DNA of 64,000 nt, from positions 310,001-374,000 of the forward strand of contig NZ_BJYX01000001.1 of the NCBI RefSeq assembly GCF_007991735.1. Direction: 5' to 3'. Below the pieces are notes generated by a model, which did not search any database, was not told the DNA's origin, and saw only the letters and a list, made by a program, of their open reading frames with translations. A program made the position numbers and the translations under genes. Positions 50,183 to 59,748 of the stretch are shown here, in pieces. Source of the stretch: Terrabacter aerolatus (GTDB lineage Bacteria > Actinomycetota > Actinomycetes > Actinomycetales > Dermatophilaceae). Position 1 is the first letter of the stretch. Each line of letters opens with the position of its first letter.

Positions 50183-51991
50183 CTAGGCGTCCGGCCGTGG
50201 CTGCGTGCTCTCGGGCTGGGCGGGCACCGGTGGGATGCGCAGCCCCGGCGGCGCCGAGCCGTGCTCGCGCTCGTACCACGCGGCATACGCGGCGACGGCG
50301 GTCGGCAGGGTCGGGAAGATGAGGTCGGCCCCCACCTCGTCGACGAACCCGCCGGCCTCGAGGGAGATCCGCATGTCCTCCTTGACCCGCGCCATCGCGA
50401 AGCGGATCCCGCGCGACGCCAGCGTCGAGCGCAGTGTCTCGAGCGCGTCGACGGCCGTCAGGTCGACCTCGGTGTTGGCCTCGGCGTTGAGCAGGAACCA
50501 CTCGACGTGCCCGAGCCGGGACGCCGCCTCGACGACCGCGAGCGCCCGCCTGACGAAGTCGTCGGAGTTGGCGAAGAAGAGCGGGGAGTCGTAGCGGTAG
50601 ACGACGAGCCCCGGCACCTGGACGGCATCCGGGTGGTCGTCGATGTCGTGCATGCCGGCGACGTCGGGCACGTAGCCGAGCACGCCGTCGTGGGGGTGGA
50701 CGATGCGGCGCAGCAGGTCGAGCACCGACAGGGCGACGGCCGCCCCGATCCCCGGCAGCACGCCGAAGAGGAGCACCGCGGCCGTCGTCGCGAGCGCCAG
50801 CACGAGCTCGCTGCGCCGGAAGGCCGCGATCCTGCGCATCTCGGCCACGTCGACGAGCCGGACGGCCGCGAAGACGACGACCGCCCCGAGCGCCGCGGTC
50901 GGGAAGGCGCCGATGACGGGGCCCAGCCAGAGCAGGGTCGCGACGACGATGACGAGGGAGACCAGGGAATGCAGCTGCGTGCGCGAGCCCATGGCGTCCG
51001 CGATGACGGTGCGGCTGCCGCTGGAGCTGATCGGAAAGCCCTGGAGCAGGCCACTGGCGACGTTGGCCCCGCCGAGCGCGAGGAACTCCTGGTTGCTGTC
51101 GATGCTCTCCCGGTGCCGCGCCCCGAACGCGCGTCCGGTGAGCACGTTGTCGGAGTAGGCGACGACCGCGACCCCGAGGGCCGCCGGGAGCAGGGCCCAG
51201 ACGTCGACGTCGGCGACGTTCGGCAGGCGCACGGCGGGCAGGCCCTGCGGAACCGGCCCGACGACGTGCACCCCGGCCCGGTCGACGAGGCCGGTCACCG
51301 CCACGACGACGGTCGCCCCGAGCATGGCGATGAGCGGTCCCGGCCAGCGGGGCGCGAACCGCTGGAACGCGAACAGCGCGACGAGCACGCCGAGGGAGAG
51401 CCACAGCGTCGGCAGGTGGGTGTCGCCGAGGTGCGTGACGGCATACCTCAGCTCCTGGACGAACGAGTCGCCCGCGACGGCGATCCCGGTCACCTTGCCG
51501 ATCTGGCTGACGACCATGAGGGCCGCGATGCCGGCCATGTAGCCGACGAGCACCGGCTTGGAGAGCAGGTCGGACAGGAAGCCGAGTCGCGTGACGAAGC
51601 CGACGACGCAGAGGAGCCCGACGGCGATGGCGAGGAGCGCGGCCATCTCCTGCCGCATCGCCAGGCCACCTGCGGCGGTCGCGAGCGCCCCGACCCCGGC
51701 CGCCGTCATGAGGGCGGTCGTCGACTCGGGCCCGACCGACAGCTGCCGCGACGACCCGAGGACGGCGTAGACGAGCAGTCCCGGCCCGACGGCCCAGAGC
51801 CCGGTGACGGCCGGCAGACCCGCCACCTCGGCGTAGGCGAGCACCTGCGGCACGAGGTACGCGGCCACCGTGATGCCGCCGAGCACGTCGCCGCGCAGCC
51901 AGACCCGGTCGTAGCGACGCAGCACCGCGATGCCGGGGAGCAGTCGCTCCCACCGCGCCCGCTCCTGCCCCACCGCCGGCCCCGCCGTCAC
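50183..51991 (-). CDS. SulP family anion permease with STAS domain
   Basis: 602 residues from a GTG. The first 440 or so form a SLC26/SulP transporter with about 12 helices: ITVAAYLVPQVLAYAEVAGL, GPESTTALMTAAGVGALATA, and ANVASGLLQGFPISSSGSRT. The C-terminal STAS domain is residues about 470-580 (VVYRYDSPLFFANSDDFVRR, then FLLNAEANTEVDLTAVDAL). The substrate may be sulfate, bicarbonate or another oxyanion. The MOSC gene downstream weakly suggests molybdate or sulfate. Confidence 0.93.
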   Translation of the reverse strand: MTAGPAVGQERARWERLLPGIAVLRRYDRVWLRGDVLGGITVAAYLVPQVLAYAEVAGLPAVTGLWAVGPGLLVYAVLGSSRQLSVGPESTTALMTAAGVGALATAAGGLAMRQEMAALLAIAVGLLCVVGFVTRLGFLSDLLSKPVLVGYMAGIAALMVVSQIGKVTGIAVAGDSFVQELRYAVTHLGDTHLPTLWLSLGVLVALFAFQRFAPRWPGPLIAMLGATVVVAVTGLVDRAGVHVVGPVPQGLPAVRLPNVADVDVWALLPAALGVAVVAYSDNVLTGRAFGARHRESIDSNQEFLALGGANVASGLLQGFPISSSGSRTVIADAMGSRTQLHSLVSLVIVVATLLWLGPVIGAFPTAALGAVVVFAAVRLVDVAEMRRIAAFRRSELVLALATTAAVLLFGVLPGIGAAVALSVLDLLRRIVHPHDGVLGYVPDVAGMHDIDDHPDAVQVPGLVVYRYDSPLFFANSDDFVRRALAVVEAASRLGHVEWFLLNAEANTEVDLTAVDALETLRSTLASRGIRFAMARVKEDMRISLEAGGFVDEVGADLIFPTLPTAVAAYAAWYEREHGSAPPGLRIPPVPAQPESTQPRPDA

Positions 51992-52020
51992 GCGACGAAC
52001 GTACGCGAGGACGTATGCCG

Positions 52021-52761
52021 TCAGGCCCGTTTCGAGGTCAACGCCCGCAGGACGTCGTCCACCGACTCGACGACGGGCACGCCGTCGGGCACCGGCGGCC
52101 GGCGGACGACGACGACGGGCACGCCGAGGTCGTTCGCCGCCGCGAGCTTGGCCTCGGTGAGCGCCCCGCCCGAGTCCTTGGTCAGGAGCACGTCGACACG
52201 GCGGCTCTCGATCAGCTCGCGCTCGGCGGCGTAGGGGTAGGGCCCGCGGGCGCGGAGCACCTCCCACGAGGCGGGCACGTCCCAGTCGGGTGGGTCGACG
52301 ACGCGGGCGAGGACGAAGCGGTCCTCCCACGTGGCGAAGGTCTCGAGCTGCTGGCGCCCCGTCGTGAGGAACGGCCGCACACCGAGATCCTCCGCGGCGG
52401 TCCGGGCGCCCTCGACGTCGTCGACCCACGTGAAGCCGGACGCGAGCGGATGGCGCGACCAGCCGGGCCGCTGGAGCCGTACGAGCGGCAACCCGACGTG
52501 CCGACAGGCCTGCACGGCATGGTCGGTGATGCGGGCGGCGAAGGGGTGGGTCGCGTCGACGACGTGGTCGAAGGAGCCGTCGGCGAGGTAGGCGGCCAGG
52601 CCGTCGACCCCTCCGAAGCCACCGGTCCGGACGTCGCCCACGGGCAGGGCCGGGGCGCTGACGCGGCCCGCGAGGCTCGACACGACCTCGTCACCGCGGC
52701 CGACGAGGCGCGCCGCGAGGTCACGGGCCTCCCCCGTGCCCCCGAGGACGAGGACCCGCAC
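52021..52761 (-). CDS. cobK: Precorrin-6A reductase
   Basis: 246 residues from a GTG. The NADPH-dependent reductase has RVLVLGGTGEARDLAARLV at the start, VDATHPFAARITDHAVQACR near residues 70-90, and LLTKDSGGALTEAKLAAAND near the C-terminus, all CobK landmarks. It lies two bases after the CarH-like regulator gene and is probably in its operon, apart from the other cobalamin operons. Confidence 0.94.
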   Translation of the reverse strand: MRVLVLGGTGEARDLAARLVGRGDEVVSSLAGRVSAPALPVGDVRTGGFGGVDGLAAYLADGSFDHVVDATHPFAARITDHAVQACRHVGLPLVRLQRPGWSRHPLASGFTWVDDVEGARTAAEDLGVRPFLTTGRQQLETFATWEDRFVLARVVDPPDWDVPASWEVLRARGPYPYAAERELIESRRVDVLLTKDSGGALTEAKLAAANDLGVPVVVVRRPPVPDGVPVVESVDDVLRALTSKRA

Positions 52762-52763
52762 GC

Positions 52764-53699
52764 TCAGGCGGGGATGCGCAGGCGGCGCGTCATCTCGCCG
52801 ACGGCGACGGTGATCGAGTGCCCGAGGTGCACGCAGGGACCGCTGATCTCGTTCTGCTGGCTGCCACCGAGCCCCACGACGACCTCGGGGTGGGTGCGAC
52901 CGACGGTGTCGACGATCTCCTGCGCCGCGGCGATGTCGATGTTGCGCGGGACGGCCATGACCATGCCGGCCGCGTGCCGTGCCTCGATGGCGCGCACCCA
53001 CTCGTCGGCGGGCAGGTCGGCCCCGACGTAGACGGTGGCGAAGCCGGCGCGGCGTGCCGCCACGGCGAAGGCGAGCAGACCGAGCTCGTGACGGGCCCCC
53101 GGGGGCAGGCCGATGAGCAGGGTGGGGCCGTCGACGCGGACCGACGCGGCCTCGTAGGCGGCCGCGAGACGGCGCTGCACGGCATACGACACGAGGTGCT
53201 CGCCGGCGACCGTCAGTCGTCCGTGGGCCCACTCCTCGCCGACGAGCTTGAGGGTCGGCATGAGCCAGTCGTCGACGACGTGCTCGAAAGTGCCGAGGGC
53301 GAACCGGGCGTCGAGGACGGCGGTCGCCGACGCGGAGTCGAGGCGCTCGGCGGCGCGCACGAAGGCCTCGGCGTCCTCGGACTGGTAGCGACCGCCGGGG
53401 CGCAGCGGGGCGACGCGGGCACCGCGCCCCTCCCGCTCGGCGCGACCGGACCCGTTGTCGCGACCGGCGGCGTCGCGGCTCGAGAGCCGGCGCGTCGTCT
53501 CGGCGGCGGCCTCGCGCGCGGACCAGCCCTCGTTGACGAGGGAGTTCATGATGGCGAGGGCGCGGACGTCCTCGGGGCCGTAGAGGCGGTAGCCGCCGTC
53601 GGAACGCTGGGGGCTGACGACGCCGTAGCGGCGCTCCCAGGCGCGGAGGGTGGCGACGCTGATGCCGGTCAGCTCCGCGGCCCGTTTGATGGTGTACAT
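52764..53699 (-). CDS. CarH/LitR-like B12-binding photoreceptor regulator (MerR family)
   Basis: 311 residues. The N-terminal MerR winged helix is YTIKRAAELTGISVATLRAW then ERRYGVV. A linker rich in Arg/Gly spans about 70-105. The C-terminal half is a helical bundle plus cobalamin-binding Rossmann domain. The W-x9-EH motif that contacts the adenosyl group in CarH is exact: Trp157, Glu167, His168 (WAHGRLTVAGEH). A lower axial His is predicted at 204 (ARHELG). The light-state His that follows Trp in Thermus CarH is shifted by one (Ala158-His159). In the dark, AdoCbl-bound CarH is a repressive tetramer; light splits the Co-C bond and releases DNA. Likely target: the divergent photolyase operon. 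Confidence 0.9.
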   Translation of the reverse strand: MYTIKRAAELTGISVATLRAWERRYGVVSPQRSDGGYRLYGPEDVRALAIMNSLVNEGWSAREAAAETTRRLSSRDAAGRDNGSGRAEREGRGARVAPLRPGGRYQSEDAEAFVRAAERLDSASATAVLDARFALGTFEHVVDDWLMPTLKLVGEEWAHGRLTVAGEHLVSYAVQRRLAAAYEAASVRVDGPTLLIGLPPGARHELGLLAFAVAARRAGFATVYVGADLPADEWVRAIEARHAAGMVMAVPRNIDIAAAQEIVDTVGRTHPEVVVGLGGSQQNEISGPCVHLGHSITVAVGEMTRRLRIPA

Positions 53700-53702
53700 C
53701 GG

Positions 53703-54158
53703 CTACCCCAACCTGCTCAAGGCGTCTCGCATGCCCTGCTCGGCCTCGTCGCCGAGCTTCTTGAACGCCGGCGCGAGGAGCGGGGCGACGAGCTTGACGA
53801 CGCCCTTGAACTCGAAGTCGGCGCGGTAGGTGACCGTCGTGCCCTCGCTCGACCCGTCACCGGTGCCCGTCATGGTGCGCACGAAGGTCATCGTGTCCTG
53901 CGCGACGACCGTGGCGTTCTCGCCGCGGAGCGCGAAGCGCTCGCCCGGCACGTGCTCGACGACGAGGTAGTCGAGCTCGGTCTCGCGCCCGAGGAACTTC
54001 GACACGTTGTGGTAGCGCGTGCCGAGGCCGCCGTCCCCGGAGACGCGTTCGGTGCGCACCGTGCCCGGATCCCAGTCCGTCGTGGTGGTGAAGTCGCTGA
54101 GGTAGGCGAAGACGCGCTCGACGGGCTGTGCCACGGTGACGCTGCGCTCGATGTCCAT
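53703..54158 (-). CDS. SRPBCC family protein
   Basis: 151 residues with the START/SRPBCC fold: VTVAQPVERVFAYLSDFTTT at the start, GTRYHNVSKFLGRETELDYL, and a C-terminal helix FKKLGDEAEQGMRDALSRL. It probably binds a hydrophobic ligand. It is the first gene of SRPBCC-carH-cobK and lies opposite the light-inducible operon. AAGG lies at a plausible ribosome-site distance before the ATG. Confidence 0.87.
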   Translation of the reverse strand: MDIERSVTVAQPVERVFAYLSDFTTTTDWDPGTVRTERVSGDGGLGTRYHNVSKFLGRETELDYLVVEHVPGERFALRGENATVVAQDTMTFVRTMTGTGDGSSEGTTVTYRADFEFKGVVKLVAPLLAPAFKKLGDEAEQGMRDALSRLG

Positions 54159-54305
54159 GCCTTCTCCAACCTTTGACAGACCTTGAACAGCCACTCTACG
54201 GTGTGGACGAAGGATGGACAACGAGCACCACGCATACTGTCCTCCTGCAATCCGGTCGGAGCACCGCGCCGAACCACACGGGACCACATCAGCCAGGAGG
54301 CCTCG
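54159..54305. promoter_or_regulatory. Divergent control region of the light/B12 locus
   Basis: 147 bp between the SRPBCC and FAD oxidoreductase genes. Repeated near-direct elements occur: TTTGACAGACC-TTGAACAGCC (54172-54192) and GTGTGGACGAAGGATGGACA (54201-54220). TTGACA (54173-54178) looks like a -35 box, with TACGGT (54198-54203) as a possible -10. Repeated TTGA/GGAC half-sites fit a tetrameric MerR/CarH operator, but the exact site is inferred. AGGAGG precedes the rightward GTG. Confidence 0.55.
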
Positions 54306-55586
54306 GTGACTCGACCGAACCACAACGACAGCATCCGACCCACCGCCGCCGTCATCGGCGCCGGAGTGTCCGGTCTGACCGCAGCCCACGTGCTGAGCGC
54401 GACCCACGACGTGACGCTCTTCGAGAGCGACAGCCGCTTCGGCGGCCACGCCCACACCCATGACGTCGCCGGCCGCGACGGCAGCCTGCGCATCGACAGC
54501 GGCTTCATCGTCCACAACGAGAAGACGTACCCGAACCTGCTCCGTCTCTTCCGCGAGCTCGACGTGCCGACCCAGCCCACCGAGATGAGCATGAGCATCA
54601 CGTGTGAGGGTTGCGGCCTGTCGTATGCCGGCGGGCGGGGCGCCAAGGGCATGTTCGCCCAGAAGCGGCGCCTCGCGGACCCGCGTTTCATCCGCATGCT
54701 CAGCGACGTCCCGCGCTTCCACAAGGCCGCTCAGGCCCTGCTCGCCGACGAGTCGCAGAACCCGACCTGGGGCGAGTTCCTTGCCGCACAGGGTTTCTCC
54801 ACCTACTTCGTGCGCCACTTCGCCATCCCGCTCGTCGCCTGCGTGTGGTCCTGCGGCGACCTCGACGCGACGAGCTACCCGGCGCGCCATCTCTTCCGGT
54901 TCCTCGACCACCACGGCATGCTGACCGTGACGGGTTCGCCGACCTGGCGCACCGTCACCGGCGGGTCGGCCACGTACGTCGACCGGCTCGTCGCGCGACT
55001 GCCCGACGTGCGCAAGGAGAGCCCGGTGACCGCCGTGACGAGGCACGACGACGGCGTCGACGTGCTCGTGCGCGACGGCCAGACCGCCACCTTCGACCGC
55101 GCCGTCATCGCCACGCACGCCGACTCGGCACTCGACCTGCTCGCCGACGCGACGCCCGACGAGAAGCGCGACCTGTCCGCGATCCGCTACTCGCGCAACG
55201 AGACGTGGCTCCACCGCGACTCCTCCGTCCTGCCGGAGCCGCGGGAGGCCAAGGCCTCCTGGAACTACCGCATGCACGCGTGCGACGCCCCCGCTCCCGA
55301 CGTCACCGTCAGCTACTGGATGAACCGGCTGCACGGCATCACCGACGGCGACGACCACGTCGTGTCGCTCAACCCCGCCGGCACCGTCGACGAGTCGCTC
55401 GTGACGGCGCGGATGTCCTACGACCACCCGATCTTCACCCAGGAGGCCGTCGAGGCGGCCGGGCGCCTGCGCGGTGCGGGTGGCGACCGGCTCGCGTTCG
55501 CCGGCGCCCACCTCGGCTGGGGCTTCCACGAGGACGGGTGCCGCTCCGGCGTGGAAGCCGCCGAGTCCTTCGGGGTGCACTGGTGA
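54306..55586 (+). CDS. FAD-dependent oxidoreductase (amine-oxidase-like, light-regulon type)
   Basis: 426 residues from a GTG with AGGAGG upstream. FAD-binding AAVIGAGVSGLTAAHVLS (residues about 14-31), then FESDSRFGGHAHTHDV and IDSGFIVHNEKTYPNLLRLF. This type accompanies DUF1365, cfa and photolyase genes in photo-oxidative regulons, for example the singlet-oxygen sigma factor regulon of Rhodobacter. It probably modifies unsaturated or methylated fatty acyl chains. The stop overlaps the DUF1365 start (GTGA). Confidence 0.9.
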   Translation: MTRPNHNDSIRPTAAVIGAGVSGLTAAHVLSATHDVTLFESDSRFGGHAHTHDVAGRDGSLRIDSGFIVHNEKTYPNLLRLFRELDVPTQPTEMSMSITCEGCGLSYAGGRGAKGMFAQKRRLADPRFIRMLSDVPRFHKAAQALLADESQNPTWGEFLAAQGFSTYFVRHFAIPLVACVWSCGDLDATSYPARHLFRFLDHHGMLTVTGSPTWRTVTGGSATYVDRLVARLPDVRKESPVTAVTRHDDGVDVLVRDGQTATFDRAVIATHADSALDLLADATPDEKRDLSAIRYSRNETWLHRDSSVLPEPREAKASWNYRMHACDAPAPDVTVSYWMNRLHGITDGDDHVVSLNPAGTVDESLVTARMSYDHPIFTQEAVEAAGRLRGAGGDRLAFAGAHLGWGFHEDGCRSGVEAAESFGVHW

Positions 55587-56338
55587 CAGTCGTCCTGAGG
55601 CCTCCGCACGTGCCGGCCCTCGTCGACGGCACGGTGGCGCACTCGCGCCGCACGCCGCTGCACCACTCGTTCACCTACGGCCACTACCAGTGGCTCGTCG
55701 ACATCGACGATCTACCCCGACTTCGCTGGCCGACAAGGCTGCTCGCGCGGTTCGACGCCCGCGACCACCTCGACGGCGGATCGCTCGGCGGCGGCCTGCG
55801 CGGTGACGTCGAGCGTTTCCTGGCGGCGCGTGGGGTGACGCTCGGCCGCGACGACCGGGTGCTCATGCTCGCCAACGCCCGCGTGCTCGGGCACACCTTC
55901 GACCCGCTGAGCGTCTTCTGGTGCCTGCGGCCCGACGGGTCCCTGCTCGCCGTCGTCTTCGAGGTGCACAACACCTACGCCGAGCGCCACGCCTACCTGC
56001 TCGACGTCGAGGACGACGGCACGGCGACGGTCGCCAAGGCCTTCTACGTCTCGCCGTTCAACGACACGAGCGGGGAGTACGCGGTCCGCCTCGTCCTCTC
56101 CCCCGACACCGTCGCCGTGACGGTGGGTCTCGACCGCGGTGGCGAGCGCATCATGACCGCCGTGACCCGCGGCACCCCCGAACCCGCCACGACCCGCACC
56201 CTGCTCCGACTCGTCCGCCGTCACGGCCTCATGACCCAGAGGGTGACGGCCCTGATCCGGGTACACGGCATACGACTGTGGTTGCGTCGCCTGCCTGTGA
56301 TGCCCCGCCCCCACCACCCGAAGGAGGCCGTCCGATGA
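55583..56338 (+). CDS. DUF1365 family protein
   Basis: 251 residues. Family blocks: HSRRTPLHHSFTYGHYQWLV near residues 19-38, ARVLGHTFDPLSVFWCLRPD near 97-116, and AKAFYVSPFNDTSGEYAVRL. DUF1365 almost always sits between an FAD oxidoreductase and Cfa and is thought to work in the same lipid modification. Overlaps both neighbours by four bases. Confidence 0.92.
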   Translation: MTVVLRPPHVPALVDGTVAHSRRTPLHHSFTYGHYQWLVDIDDLPRLRWPTRLLARFDARDHLDGGSLGGGLRGDVERFLAARGVTLGRDDRVLMLANARVLGHTFDPLSVFWCLRPDGSLLAVVFEVHNTYAERHAYLLDVEDDGTATVAKAFYVSPFNDTSGEYAVRLVLSPDTVAVTVGLDRGGERIMTAVTRGTPEPATTRTLLRLVRRHGLMTQRVTALIRVHGIRLWLRRLPVMPRPHHPKEAVR

Positions 56339-57636
56339 CCGCCCAGTCCACCCAGACACCCGTCTCACCGACCCTGTCGATGGCGCAGCCCATCTGCCTG
56401 CGCCGACCCAGCCTGCGGGTGCTGTGCGTGCGCGCCCGGCTGGCCCGCAGCATCCTGGCGCAGGTGGCCAAGCGCGTGCCCGTCGACGTCGTCATGCCCG
56501 ACGGGTCGCTCCTCGGCGGCGGCACCCGACGCACCGACCGCCCGGGCCTGGAGGTCGTGCGCCCGACCGCCCTCTTCGAGCGCCTCGCGCACCACCCGAA
56601 GATCGGGATCGGCGAGGCCTACATGGCCGGCGACTGGAAGGCCGCCGACGGCACCGACCTGGCCGAGCTGCTCATGCCGTTCGCCGAGCGCATGACGACG
56701 GCCGTGCCCGCGGGCTGGCTGCGGATGCGCGGCTTCGTCGACCGCCGGATCCCGAGCATCCAGAACAACTCGCTCCTCGGCTCGCGCCGCAACATCGAGG
56801 CGCACTACGACCTGTCCAACGACCTCTTCGCGACCTTCCTCGACGAGACGATGAGCTACAGCTCGGCGCTCTTCGACGAGGACCAGCCGCTGCGCACGCA
56901 GTCGTTCGAGGAGGCGCAGCTGCGCAAGGTGCACGCGATCCTCGACATGGCCAAGGTCGGCCAGGACACCCGCGTCCTCGAGATCGGCACCGGTTGGGGC
57001 ACGCTCGCGCTCGAGGCCGCCCGCCGCGGCGCCACGGTCACGAGCGTCACGCTGTCCAAGGAGCAGGCGGCCCTGGCCCGGCAGCGCGTGGCCGACGCCG
57101 GGTTCACCGACACCGTCGACATCCGCATCCAGGACTACCGCGAGGTCGAGGGCGTCTACGACGCCGTCGTCAGCGTGGAGATGATCGAGGCCGTCGGCGA
57201 GGAGTACTGGGAGACCTACTTCCGCACCATCGACGAGCGACTCGCCCCCGGAGGCGTCGCGGCCGTCCAGGCGATCCTCATGTCGCACGAGCGGCTCGTG
57301 GCCACGAAGCACTCGTACGGCTGGATCCAGAAGCACATCTTCCCCGGCGGCCTCATCCCGAGCCTGCAGGCGATGAGCGAGACGACCGACGCGGCGACGA
57401 CCCTGCGCATGTCGGCCGTCGAGGCCTTCGGCGCCGACTACGCCGAGACGCTGCGCCGCTGGCGCGAGACCTTCCTGGCCCGCTGGCCCGAGGTCAACGC
57501 GCTCGGCTTCGACGAGACGTTCCGCCGCAAGTGGGAGTTCTACCTCGCCTACTGCGAGGCCGGTTTCGCCACGGGCTACCTCGACGTGGCCCAGGTGCGC
57601 TTCGAACGGGAGGGCGCCGCGGTCGCGGCTTCGTGA
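56335..57636 (+). CDS. cfa: Cyclopropane-fatty-acyl-phospholipid synthase-like methyltransferase
   Basis: 433 residues. SAM-binding motif VLEIGTGWGTLALEAARRG (about 220-238), family signatures NIEAHYDLSNDLFATFLDET, MSYSSALFDED, and EMIEAVGEEYWETYFRTID. These enzymes methylate or cyclopropanate acyl chain double bonds in membranes. In this context the product may be methylated or furan fatty acids, which quench singlet oxygen (inference). Its stop overlaps the photolyase ATG (TGATG). Confidence 0.93.
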   Translation: MTAQSTQTPVSPTLSMAQPICLRRPSLRVLCVRARLARSILAQVAKRVPVDVVMPDGSLLGGGTRRTDRPGLEVVRPTALFERLAHHPKIGIGEAYMAGDWKAADGTDLAELLMPFAERMTTAVPAGWLRMRGFVDRRIPSIQNNSLLGSRRNIEAHYDLSNDLFATFLDETMSYSSALFDEDQPLRTQSFEEAQLRKVHAILDMAKVGQDTRVLEIGTGWGTLALEAARRGATVTSVTLSKEQAALARQRVADAGFTDTVDIRIQDYREVEGVYDAVVSVEMIEAVGEEYWETYFRTIDERLAPGGVAAVQAILMSHERLVATKHSYGWIQKHIFPGGLIPSLQAMSETTDAATTLRMSAVEAFGADYAETLRRWRETFLARWPEVNALGFDETFRRKWEFYLAYCEAGFATGYLDVAQVRFEREGAAVAAS

Positions 57637-58997
57637 TGGCTCCCTCGACGACGTCGATCCTGTGGTTCCGCCGCGACCTGCGGCTGAACGACCACCCGGC
57701 GCTGCTCGCGGCGGTCGACGCCGCGAGCCACGTGCTGCCCGTCTTCGTCCTCGACCCGAGGCTGCTCGAGAGCGACACGCCCCGCACCCGGCGGCTGCTC
57801 GCCTCGGTCGCGGCGCTGTCCAAGGACACTCGCGGCGCGCTCGTCGTCCGCCGCGGTGACCCCGTCGACGTCATCCCCCGACTCGCGAAGCAGGTCGGTG
57901 CGACGCAGGTGCACGTCTCGCGCGAGACGACGCCTTACGGCCGGCGCCGCGACGAGGCCGTCGAGAAGGCGCTCGCCGACGACGGGCGTGAGCTCGTCGC
58001 CACGGGGACGCCGTATGCCGTGGGGCCGGGTCGCATCGTCAACCAGTCCGGCTCGCCCTACAAGGTCTTCACGCCGTTCTCCAAGGCCTGGCACCAGCAC
58101 GGACGGCCGGCGCCCGCCGCCCGACCGAAGCGCATCCCGTGGCTGCGCGACGACGTCCACAGCGACCCGCTGCCCGACGCCCCTGCGGGACTCGAGGCCG
58201 GCGAGGCGGCCGCGCTCAAGCGGTGGGAGAGCTTCCTTCGCGACGGGCTGACGGCATACGACAAGGAGCGCGACCGACCCGACCTCGACACGACGAGCCG
58301 GCTCTCGGCGCCCCTGAAGTACGGCGAGATCCACCCCCGCACGATCCTCGCCGACATCGCCGCCCACTCGGCGGGGAGGTCGCAGGCCGCGACCACCTAC
58401 GTCACCGAGCTGATCTGGCGCGAGTTCTACGCCGACGTGCTGTGGCACCAGCCCGGCTCGGCCTGGCACGACCTGCGCGGCGAGCTCGCCAAGCTGCCCT
58501 ACGACTCCGGCACCGAGACCGACCGGCTCGTCGACGCGTGGCGCGAGGGGCGCACCGGCTACCCGATCGTCGACGCCGGGATGCGCCAGCTGCTCGAGGA
58601 GGGCTGGATGCACAACCGCGTCCGGATGATCACCGCCAGCTTCCTCACCAAGGACCTCCACGTGTGGTGGCCGGTCGGGGCGCAGCACTTCCTCGACCAC
58701 CTCGTCGACGGCGACATCGCCTCGAACAACCACGGCTGGCAGTGGGTCGCCGGCACCGGCACCGACGCCTCGCCCTACTTCCGCGTCTTCAACCCGGTCA
58801 CGCAGGGCCGGAAGTTCGACCCGGACGGCGACTACGTCCGGCGGTGGGTCCCCGAGCTGCGCCACCTGGCAGGTGGCGCGGCCCACGAACCCTGGAAGCA
58901 CGACAACGGGTACGACCAGGAGTATCCCCAGCGCGTCGTCGACCACGACGACGAGCGCAAGGAGACCCTGGCCCGCTACGAGCGCGCCCGACGCTAG
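57636..58997 (+). CDS. phrB: Deoxyribodipyrimidine photolyase (CPD class I)
   Basis: 453 residues. The N-terminal antenna-binding Rossmann domain begins SILWFRRDLRLNDHPALLAA. The FAD-binding C-terminal domain has FLRDGLTAYDKERDRPD, ELIWREFYADVLWHQPG, GRTGYPIVDAGMRQLLEEGW and the signature NNHGWQWVAGTGTDASPYFR. It repairs UV-induced pyrimidine dimers with blue light. It is the fourth gene of the light operon; transcription under CarH control would tie DNA repair to light. Confidence 0.95.
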   Translation: MAPSTTSILWFRRDLRLNDHPALLAAVDAASHVLPVFVLDPRLLESDTPRTRRLLASVAALSKDTRGALVVRRGDPVDVIPRLAKQVGATQVHVSRETTPYGRRRDEAVEKALADDGRELVATGTPYAVGPGRIVNQSGSPYKVFTPFSKAWHQHGRPAPAARPKRIPWLRDDVHSDPLPDAPAGLEAGEAAALKRWESFLRDGLTAYDKERDRPDLDTTSRLSAPLKYGEIHPRTILADIAAHSAGRSQAATTYVTELIWREFYADVLWHQPGSAWHDLRGELAKLPYDSGTETDRLVDAWREGRTGYPIVDAGMRQLLEEGWMHNRVRMITASFLTKDLHVWWPVGAQHFLDHLVDGDIASNNHGWQWVAGTGTDASPYFRVFNPVTQGRKFDPDGDYVRRWVPELRHLAGGAAHEPWKHDNGYDQEYPQRVVDHDDERKETLARYERARR

Positions 58998-59024
58998 CCG
59001 TCCGACGAGCCGAGGAGACGAGAG

Positions 59025-59744
59025 ATGCGGGGCCCCGTGGCCGAGCTGCGTGCGTTCGTCAACGCAGCGCTCATCGAGAAGGTGGACCGTGACCACCACG
59101 ATCCCGACGACGTCTTCCGGCGCCGCCAGGTCGTCGTGGCGGTCACCTTCGTCGTGGGCTCGGCGGTGCTGGCCTGGGCGCTGCGGATCACGCCCGGGGA
59201 CCCGCGCTTCTACGTCGCGACGCTGGCGCTGGCCGCCGTCTGGCTCGTCGGCGCCCTGCTCTCCGGGCCGCTGCACGCCGGCTGGGGCCACACCCGCCGC
59301 GGCGAGCCGGCTCGTCCCATCGTGCAGTCGCTCGTGCTCGGGGTGCTGCTCCTGCTCGTCTTCCTCGTCGGCGCGCTCGTCGTGGCCCGCATCCCGGTGC
59401 TGCGCCAGCCGGTGGACCAGCTGCTCGACCACGCGCGGTTCGGGGCCTTCGCGGCGGTGCTCGCCATCACGTTCGTCAACGGCGTCGTCGAGGAGCTCTA
59501 CTTCCGGGGCGCCCTCTACGCCGCACTGCCTCGCCACCAGGTCACCCTGACGACGTTGCTCTACGCGCTGACCACCGTCGGCAGCGGCATCCCGCTGCTC
59601 GTGCTGGCGGCCGCCGTGATCGGGCTCGTCACGGCGCTGCAGCGCCGCGTCACCGGTGGCTTCCTCGGGCCGATCATCACGCACGTCGTGTGGTCGACCG
59701 GGATGCTCATCCTCCTTCCGCCCGCCCTCGAACTGACCAGGTGA
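59025..59744 (+). CDS. CPBP family intramembrane metalloprotease
   Basis: 239 residues. About six transmembrane helices. The Abi/CPBP motif 1 is VEELYFRGALYAAL (Glu156-Glu157, Arg161). A later His occurs in IITHVVWSTGML near the C-terminus, but the middle motif (F-x3-H) is not clear (LLYALTTVGSG), so activity is uncertain. It starts 27 bp after the photolyase and shares its strand. Confidence 0.85.
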   Translation: MRGPVAELRAFVNAALIEKVDRDHHDPDDVFRRRQVVVAVTFVVGSAVLAWALRITPGDPRFYVATLALAAVWLVGALLSGPLHAGWGHTRRGEPARPIVQSLVLGVLLLLVFLVGALVVARIPVLRQPVDQLLDHARFGAFAAVLAITFVNGVVEELYFRGALYAALPRHQVTLTTLLYALTTVGSGIPLLVLAAAVIGLVTALQRRVTGGFLGPIITHVVWSTGMLILLPPALELTR

Positions 59745-59748
59745 TCCG